From: Romanomermis culicivorax
Lineage: Eukaryota; Nematoda; Enoplea; Mermithida; Mermithidae
Assembly: GCA_963922205.1 (NCBI GenBank)
Contig: CAWUHX010000319.1
Location: 1-64,000 of the forward strand
Length of the DNA stretch: 64,000 bases
Direction: 5' to 3'
In this document: positions 57,720-64,000 of the stretch, piece after piece
Layout of the letters: every line of letters begins with the position of its first letter
How positions within the stretch are numbered: position 1 is the first letter of the stretch
The notes under the pieces: model-generated
Databases searched by the model: none
Seen by the model: only the letters and a program-made list of their open reading frames with translations
What the model was told of the DNA's origin: nothing
Position numbers and translations under genes: made by a program

Positions 57720-60162
57720 TATTGCCCCTGAGGATAGAGAAAAAACCGCCTTTACAACACCTATTGGCCTGTTTGAATTTCAGTACTTACCATTTGGTCT
57801 CTGTAATGCACCAGCCACTTTCCAGCGGCTGATGGATGTGCTTTTATCTGGTCTACAGTGGCAAACATGCCTCGTATACCTTGATGATATCCTAATATTT
57901 GCAAAAACCTATCCACAAATGTTGGATCGTCTGGATGAGATCCTCAACCATTTAAACAAAGGAGGAATGAAACTTAGGCTCAACAAATGCCGCTTCCTCT
58001 ATCCAGAAGTAGAATATCTGGGTCATCGGATCTCTGAACATGGTGTATTGCCCGACTCAAAGAAGTTGGAGGCAGTAAAACAAATGCCAGTTCCAACCAA
58101 AACCAAAGAGATCAAAGCCTTTCTTGGCCTGATCTCCTATTATCGGAAATTTATTCCAAACTGTGCACAACATTCTTATCCTTTGAACAAGCTATTGAAA
58201 AAGGATGTACGATTTGCCTGGGGTCAAGAACAACAAACCGCATTTGACACCCTAATAACCGCATTAACCAACCCTCCAATTCTGGCTCACCCTGATTTTC
58301 ACAAACCTTTTATTTTACAAACTGACGCCTCAACCACAGGAATAGGTGCAGTTTTGAGTCAAATTGGGGCGGACAACAAAGAACATCCAATCGCTTATGC
58401 AAGCCGTCTGCTAAAACCCGCAGAAAAGAATTATCCCATAACTGAGCTGGAAACCTTAGCAGTGGTCGAGTTTGTGAAACATTTTCGCCCATACCTCTAT
58501 CAACAAGAGGTAGTGGTCGAAACGGACCACACTGCAGTTAAAGCAGTTCTTGAGAAAGAAAACCCTTCGGCTCGCATAGCAAGATGGGGATTAGCCTTAG
58601 CAGGCTTTAAGCTGGACATCCGTCCAAAGAAAGGTACTGCAAACCAAAACGCAGACGCCTTATCCCGTCTGCCTAACCCTAACCAAGAACAAACATTCGA
58701 CATTGAAAAAGATGCTTTCCACAGGCCATTGGAAGCTCTAGATGACCAAACCGTGTCATCAGTTCAAGTTCAGGTAGATATTAAACGATTACAACAGGCT
58801 GACCACGATCTTAACCAAATCCTTACTAACCTTAACCCAAACCAAATGGAACTTGAGGAAAACACGTTTAACCTAAAAGATGGAATTCTGCATAAATTTG
58901 AATCGGGAATCAACAAAGTGGTCATCCCAGCATCTTTAACCAGAGAGATCATCAAAACCCATCATGATGACCCTCTAGCTGGACATTTTAGCAGTCGCAA
59001 AACCATTCGACTTATTTCTCAAAAGTATTTTTGGCCAACACTTAACAAAGATGTCCGGGAATACTGTAAATCATGTCGCCTATGCCAGATTAATAAACCA
59101 AGTCGGCATAAACCTAAGGCCACATTAAAACCCATAATTGTGTCTGGCCCTTTCGAAAGATTGGGAGTAGACTGCATGGGTCCCTTAACCATAACCGAAA
59201 AGGGTAACCGTTTTATTGTGGTCTTTATTGACCATTTTACCAAATATGTTGAGGCATTTGCAACCCCTGATATAACTGCCTCAACAATCCCAAAACTTTT
59301 CGTAGCTAACATTGTTTGTAGACATGGGGCACCCCATGTTTTACAGTCAGACCGAGGAACTGATTTCACCTCCAACCTTATGGTAGAAATCCCAAAGTTA
59401 TTTGCTACACAAAAAGTGCACACAACTGCATACCATCCTATGGCCAATGGCGAAGTAGAAAGGACAAACCAAACCTTGGCTACTCGCATCGGCATGTATA
59501 TTGGAGAGAACCATGCTGATTGGGACGAACACCTCCCATATGCCGTTTTTGCGACCAACATCCACGCAAATGAATCAACCAACCATACACCTTTCGAACT
59601 TGTGTATGGTCGAACTCCAAAATTACCAGTGGACACAACCTCAACCTACAACCCTCCACTGCACTTCATAGATATGGAAACCTACAATCTAGAAGTAAAA
59701 CGTCATTTCACACAGGCCTTAACCATAATCCAACAACAGATTCAAACTGCACAGGAGAAGTATGCACAAACATACAATAAACGAACCCACAACATCCACT
59801 ACAAAATTGGTGACCTAGTCCTGAAGGAATCCCAACAACAACCACGCCGAGGGCTAACACATAAATTTATGCCTCTATTTTTGGGTCCTTATGTAGTAAC
59901 TAAGGTCAACTACCCTAACATAACCATACGTGATGTCAACAAACCAAACATCACAGAAACCATTCATGTGAACCGTAGTAAACCATACATACCTCGCAAC
60001 CCTGAGGCACATAAACCCATAACCACAGAAAAGCAACGACAACGTTCATCACAAATGGCACCACCAACGTCCGAAAACCAAGAACAGGAGGATCGAACGA
60101 GGACGTCCGATTTTTTCAAGGGGGACCATGTCACAGATAGTGACCTTAGTGATGAATTTTAA
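57720..60162 (+). CDS. Pol fragment of element B: partial RT, RNase H and integrase
   Basis: One uninterrupted frame enters from the LTR (open from 57649) without a plausible ATG. It begins inside RT at E-K-T-A-F-T-T-P-I-G. Motifs in order are L-P-F-G-L-C-N-A-P, Y-L-D-D (about 57880), and RNase H Q-T-D-A-S, E-L-E-T-L, E-T-D-H-T and N-A-D-A-L-S with all four acidic residues present. Integrase follows with H-H...C-x-x-C, catalytic Asp in V-D-C-M-G-P, Asp in Q-S-D-R-G-T-D and Glu in G-E-V-E-R, plus a GPY/F-type C-terminal domain (L-G-P-Y, about 59880). The stop at 60160-60162 lies 34 nt inside the 3' LTR, so the last pol codons are LTR sequence. RT lacks its first catalytic Asp, so the copy is not autonomous. 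It is the best intact reference for the decayed pol of element A. Confidence 0.9.
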
Positions 60163-60871
60163 ATGAAGTGTAAAATAATTTCTCATTTATTATTTCATAA
60201 CATGTTTCGTTTTTATTATATTCATTTCTCCATTTTCATTTTATCGTGCATTGCGTCATAACTGGATTTTTCATAACTGAACATCAGTTAATTTCCATCA
60301 ACATAGAATAGTCACGTTGACAACCTAAACATAAAGGTGTCACGTGGAAACCTAATGGAAAAACAACCAGAAATAGAAACACTTAGGGAATAGAACCGGA
60401 TTCTCCTACGTGAGGACTCTAGCAACATCGATGTCCTAAATGCTATCTATAACCGAAAATAGACAACCTAAAATAGAACCAAAATATAGAAAGGACTGAA
60501 GATAAAAAACCCTCTTCAGTTGGAAGAAGAACAGTCGATAACATTAGTCGATTCTTCGCCGCTCGCTCAACCTTTCGCGAGCTCCCAACCAAATTTGCCC
60601 AACTTACTGTAACCTAAGTAAGTAACCTATCTTAACCATACTCCAACCGAGTATATCAACCAACCTCAACCTGAACCTTCAACCTTTTAGAGAATAACCT
60701 ATCTCTTCAACCCAACCAAAACCGAACCTTCAACCTCACAACCTAAGAGTGACGCAAGTGCACGGGTAACCTCCAAAATTAATCGTGTAATTAATTGTAA
60801 TATAAGAATAATTAATTCTTGCGTTCTTCTTACAGTTTGTCCTATCCCTACACAGCCCCCAGGTAGTGACA
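60129..60871 (+). repeat. 3' LTR of element B, complete
   Basis: Preceded by the polypurine tract CAAGGGGGACCA (about 60117-60128), starts TGTCACAG and ends GGTAGTGACA, giving a 5-bp inverted terminal pair. The U5-side half is rich in AACC repeats. Confidence 0.85.
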
Positions 60872-60875
60872 CAGC

Positions 60876-61688
60876 GAGTAGAAGCTATACGAACTTCCTG
60901 ACGGCATACGGAACAACACCACCAGCATGAAGGGATACAATGTTTTTGCTCAAAAAGGAAGTTCTTTCGGACCAATCTCCCCGAAAATTTACTATAGGAC
61001 ATTCTGACATCAAGATTGATAATCTTATGTGCATGCCGACAAGTCTCATGTCGTAAGTATTCCACTGCTTACATGCCGCAATGACAACAATGTCGGATCA
61101 GAAAATTCACGCGCCTTTTGTAGTCAAAACTCAATTGCATACATTTTCAGATGATAGTCTTATTCAGGCTAAAGATTCAAACTTAAACCGACAAGGCTTT
61201 GTTAATTTTTTTCACAAATAATGTGCAGGTTCTTACAAGAAACCAACTAGATATGTAAACGCGAATTAATCGATGAAATGTATCCGGTTTAGGCTATTAT
61301 TCTGTCGCATATTTGACACACTTTCTGTCATTGATCTGAGTTAATATGCCTAAGGTGGTTTATTTTCCAAACTGCGTCACCATAACTGCATCAATGATCT
61401 GTCAACTACGCTATGCATGGAGTACGTTGTTAGCATGCGTACATTAAAATGATTTGATTTGCATATATTCTCCAACTTCTAGTGTAGTCAAAAAATATAC
61501 AATTTAGACACTTTCCTCAATTTTTATCAATAAGGCTCATTCAATTCGCTTCCGAATCCAAAATGTTGATTACCTTAGAAATCTTTCTTGGTTCTGACTG
61601 TTGTTGTAGTGGTGCATCTGGCTATTCTTTACGCGGCATGTCCCGCACTCACCACCGCCACTACAACCACAATTTCCGAACCATCCAC
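60876..61688. other. Intergenic DNA, nothing recognised
   Basis: About 800 bp of AT-rich sequence. GGCTATTCTTTACGCGGCATG at about 61620 has an inverted near-copy at about 63764, probably part of a dispersed repeat. Confidence 0.4.
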
Positions 61689-61825
61689 GTGGCTCAGTTA
61701 GCGCAGTTGGAAGCACGTCTCCCTTATATGCTGAAGGTCGAGGATTCGAGCTCCTCACCGAGCGTTATTTTTCTGACGCGCCGGCCTCGTGGATTTGGGC
61801 ATACAACACTGTCGGCTAGGTAGCA
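61689..61825 (+). repeat. SINE-like repeat, family 1, copy 2
   Basis: TGGCTCAGTTAGCGCAGTTGG at the start and GGATTCGAGCTCC further on match pol III A and B boxes. The T-arm folds (GAGGA/TCCTC around TTCGAGC), but the anticodon stem does not pair well, so it is not a working tRNA. The tail GAGCGTTATTTTTCTGAC is shared with the copy at 11082. Confidence 0.65.
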
Positions 61826-61984
61826 TTGTTTACCGTGTCATGTAAAACGCAGTATGTGCACTTTCGCCGTGCGAACGTTTTCTACCAAGTGACATTACCA
61901 CATGGATTAAATTTGTGATAATACATTTTGACTCGCGATGTCCATTCAATCAGTTAGCCAGAAACCATATCGTCACAATTGTAG

Positions 61985-62420
61985 GGAATGTTTTACGCAA
62001 ATTTACCCATAGCCTCAAATTGAAGCAGCGCAGCACAAACATTGTTCATCCGCTAATTTAACGACAGCTGAGTGTCAGGGAGGGCTTGCGGAAAAGACAT
62101 CAATTTCAACAACGCTAACGCCCAATAGAGCAGTGACAACTATAAGTACAAGAACAGCACCAACGTATTCAACGACAATCAGATCAATAACAAAATTAAC
62201 GGAAAGATCAACACTAAAAAAGGTAACACGGACAAGCAGTAAGTTAGAAGCATTGCCAGATATTGAGACTTCACTAACCACGGATTATGCAGATGCGAAC
62301 GCAACAAGCAGTACTGCAGTGACGCTTATGGTGATAACGATACCAGATGAAAACGATACTTTTGGCAGCACAAAGCCAAGAATGGAAAGACTTCCACCAC
62401 TTCATGTGGTTGATGGATAA
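61985..62420 (+). pseudogene. Secreted-family member, long type, nonsense at the N-module Trp
   Basis: After acceptor CAATTGTAG the exon reads E-C-F-T-Q-I-Y-P, then TAG at 62010-62012, then P-Q-I-E-A-A-Q-H-K-H-C and a Thr/Ser/Lys-rich stretch that stays open to a TAA at 62418. The TAG stands exactly where all other copies have Trp (TGG). No linker with G-C-R-x-P-F and no C-module exon could be found downstream, so this copy is either truncated or continues beyond recognition. Apart from the single TAG the frame is clean over about 145 codons. Confidence 0.6.
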
Positions 62421-63195
62421 ATCAACATTACAGCGATCATAAACGTGTCCTTGTTGTTCACATCCACAGTGTGAAATTACACTTAGTATGCTTGTAACAG
62501 AATGACAATATGTCATCACTTGAAACTTAATGAAAACAACATGCAATGCTGTTATGGTGACGGGAAATTAATTAAATAAAACATAAAATGGAACGAAAAT
62601 GGAAATTGACGCACAACTTGTTGTTCTGTGACCACTGACAGTGTAGAATGTAAATTATTTTTCGACAAAAATCAGTGTGAATAAGTCCATTTAATCTACG
62701 AAGTGCTATTCAACAGAGCTCTGTTCAATACATCGCGCTTTCAAGTGCAGAACAGTTTTTTGCGCAATTTTAATTGCTCAGCTCTTTCCTATGGTAATAA
62801 TTTATCAACAAAGCATAACTCGCAGAATCCATTTCAAACATCGAAAGCTTCTTAGTTCTGAAAATTTTAGATTATTAAAATTCTTTAGATTTTGCCGGTT
62901 ATCGTTTATCTGACTGCAAGCTTCTTCTTTTGCTGTTGAAGAGTTCATCGAATTCAATAGTCTTATTGTGCTGATACCTTTCGTCATGAAATTAATCATA
63001 CTCTTTTGTACAATTGGTTTTGTAGAGAACATTGATGAAGATTCCTCATGTACGTAAATATATGGGTATGGCCGGTTTTGAATTCCTAGACACTGTATTC
63101 ATCTAATATATGCTTGAGAATAGTCACAACATCCGCTCTTACTTTGAATGATTGCAAAATTACAAATGTTTCGGAGGGCGCCTTCCACATTTCTC
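62421..63195. other. Intergenic DNA, nothing recognised
   Basis: AT-rich. It was searched for a C-module exon to go with the copy at 61985; none was found. Confidence 0.4.
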
Positions 63196-63275
63196 AGGTA
63201 ACTCAGTTAGTTAGTTAGAGCATGTGGATGGTAGTCTGGTGACCGCAAGGACGGAACCTACTTTTATTAAAAATC
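63196..63275 (+). repeat. tRNA-related SINE-like fragment
   Basis: TAACTCAGTTAGTTAGTTAG followed by AGCATGTGG resembles a tRNA D-arm and A box with a duplicated GTTA. A weak B-box-like GGACGGAACC follows. Confidence 0.4.
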
Positions 63276-63527
63276 CGAACAGCGAGAACAGGATGTCCCA
63301 ACAATATTTAATGAAGGACTCTAAATGTACAGGTCTTTTATCTTGTCATCGCTGACAGGCTTCCCTTAGTAGAATTTTCCGAATATGCATCTTTCATCAT
63401 CGAGGAGAAAATCTTGTGGCAGTTGACTGTTGATCATGCGACCAGTCCTGCGCACGCCACCATTACTACTTCTATGAGCATCGAATGACCCGAATTATGA
63501 CACCTGCTAATGGGATGTTCGCAGAGT

Positions 63528-63710
63528 CTATTCCCAAGCGAGCGATTCACAAGCGAGCGATTCCCAAGTGAGTGATTCCTAACTGGGCGATTCTCAACTG
63601 AGCGATTCCCGATTGAGCGAATTCCCAAATGAGCGAATTCCCAATTGAGCGATTCCCATGTGAGCGATTCCCAGTTGAGCGAATTCTCAATTGGGCGATT
63701 CCAAACGAGC
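63528..63710 (+). repeat. Minisatellite, unit about 17-18 bp
   Basis: About ten divergent copies of GAGCGATTCCCAATTGA in tandem. Both strands stay open and give Arg/Asn/Ser-rich repeat peptides, which I take as by-products. Confidence 0.85.
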
Positions 63711-63747
63711 ACGGAATAACATTTTCTCCACAATTTCCTTTTTTACC

Positions 63748-63803
63748 ATATATATATATATACATGCCGCGTAATGAATAGCCAATATATATATATATAT
63801 TAT
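63748..63803. repeat. Two AT microsatellites
   Basis: (TA)n at about 63748-63762 and (AT)n at about 63785-63801, flanking a short spacer that has an inverted near-copy at about 61620. Confidence 0.8.
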
Positions 63804-63829
63804 TTCGTTCTGTGTGTTGCAATTATGTT

Positions 63830-64000
63830 TTCGTTTATGCATGTTTTTGAATTTTTATCTTTTGTCTCTGCTTTCTTTCATTTTCTTTTTTCTTGTCATC
63901 TACTTTTTCGTTATTGCTCGTTTCAATATGTTACAAGTTGTCGTTTTATTGTCTCTCATGTAATTGTCATACGTTTTGGCACGCTCTTTTTCCTATTTAA
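63830..64000 (+). repeat. T-rich pyrimidine tract
   Basis: T-dominated plus strand to the window end, similar in style to 18066-18660. Confidence 0.45.

Larger units (their letters stand above)
57254..60875 (+). mobile_element. Element B: young, internally deleted Ty3/gypsy LTR retrotransposon
   Basis: Bounded by a 4-bp target duplication CAGC (57254-57257 and 60872-60875). The insertion starts TGTCA and ends TGACA. The 5' LTR is cut at 57719 and joined directly to the middle of reverse transcriptase; the rest of the LTR, gag, protease and the first RT motifs are gone. The 3' LTR is complete (60129-60871, 743 bp). Over the 462 bp that both LTRs share I count three differences, so the insertion is recent and the deletion probably arose during or soon after integration. 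Confidence 0.88.

Noticed and set aside
59019-59636. A 205-codon minus-strand gene inside element B
   Set aside because: Exact antisense of the conserved integrase frame; no independent motif.
61689-61765. Functional tRNA with a TAT anticodon
   Set aside because: The T-arm is good, but the anticodon stem has at least two mismatches and the D-stem one, and the sequence shares a long tail with another copy. SINE fits better.
61563-61823. An 86-codon protein-coding gene
   Set aside because: Most of it is the SINE-like repeat, and there is no supporting structure.
63528-63710. CRISPR-like array
   Set aside because: The units are contiguous, divergent and without spacers, and the context is animal.
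63434-63822. Minus-strand repeat protein of R-S-L-G-N-like units
   Set aside because: It is a by-product of the 17-18-bp minisatellite; there is no start, signal or flanking coding sequence.

Overview
The window looks like nuclear DNA of a small invertebrate, most probably a nematode. It is AT-rich with short exons. Many introns are only 51-60 nt and use GTAAGT-like donors and TTTTCAG-like acceptors. The clearest host gene is an astacin metalloprotease carrying two ShKT domains, a typical nematode layout. The first 26 bases match the amplification adapter used for SMART cDNA and for PCR-amplified ultra-low-input long-read libraries, so base 1 is probably a contig end and the DNA was probably amplified from very little material. 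No species can be named from the sequence. LAYOUT: 27-~9077 is a GC-richer, decayed Ty3/gypsy-type LTR retroelement (element A) with an unusual gene order: a virus-type membrane glycoprotein lies upstream of pol, its membrane anchor runs straight into two tandem retropepsin domains, and RT, RNase H and integrase follow. 9.1-10.9 kb holds a broken, intron-containing hAT transposase on the minus strand. 11-26 kb is gene-poor and full of MITEs, SINEs and palindromic elements, with scattered members of an unrecognised gene family on both strands. 27.8-32.0 kb is the intact eight-exon astacin gene. 33.1-56 kb and 62 kb hold further members of the family. 57.3-60.9 kb is a young, internally deleted Ty3/gypsy element (element B). 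The last 2 kb holds a SINE-like repeat, a minisatellite and T-rich DNA. THE MAIN NOVELTY is the family of predicted secreted proteins, with at least nine loci or fragments. It is built from three parts: an N-module with the pattern C-x-T-x-x-Y-x-W-x-x-(I/V/M)-E-x-A-H; a Thr/Ser-rich mucin-like stretch of very variable length; and a C-terminal module of up to eight cysteines split over two exons. Short members lack the N-module and mucin part and carry a signal peptide instead. In three short members the middle exon is exactly 75 nt with identical phases. One long member has a single exon of about 9.9 kb coding for about 3,290 residues, almost free of cysteine and without a stop. Several neighbours are damaged by nonsense or frameshift changes, which suggests birth-and-death evolution of a surface or secreted mucin family. 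HOW THE PARTS RELATE: the astacin (a secreted, matrix- or cuticle-type protease) sits among secreted mucin-like genes, but nothing here shows that they act together. MITEs sit inside introns of both the astacin and the family genes, and the two LTR elements flank the cluster. All exon boundaries were read by eye from splice-site consensus, reading phase and comparison between copies; none is backed by transcripts.
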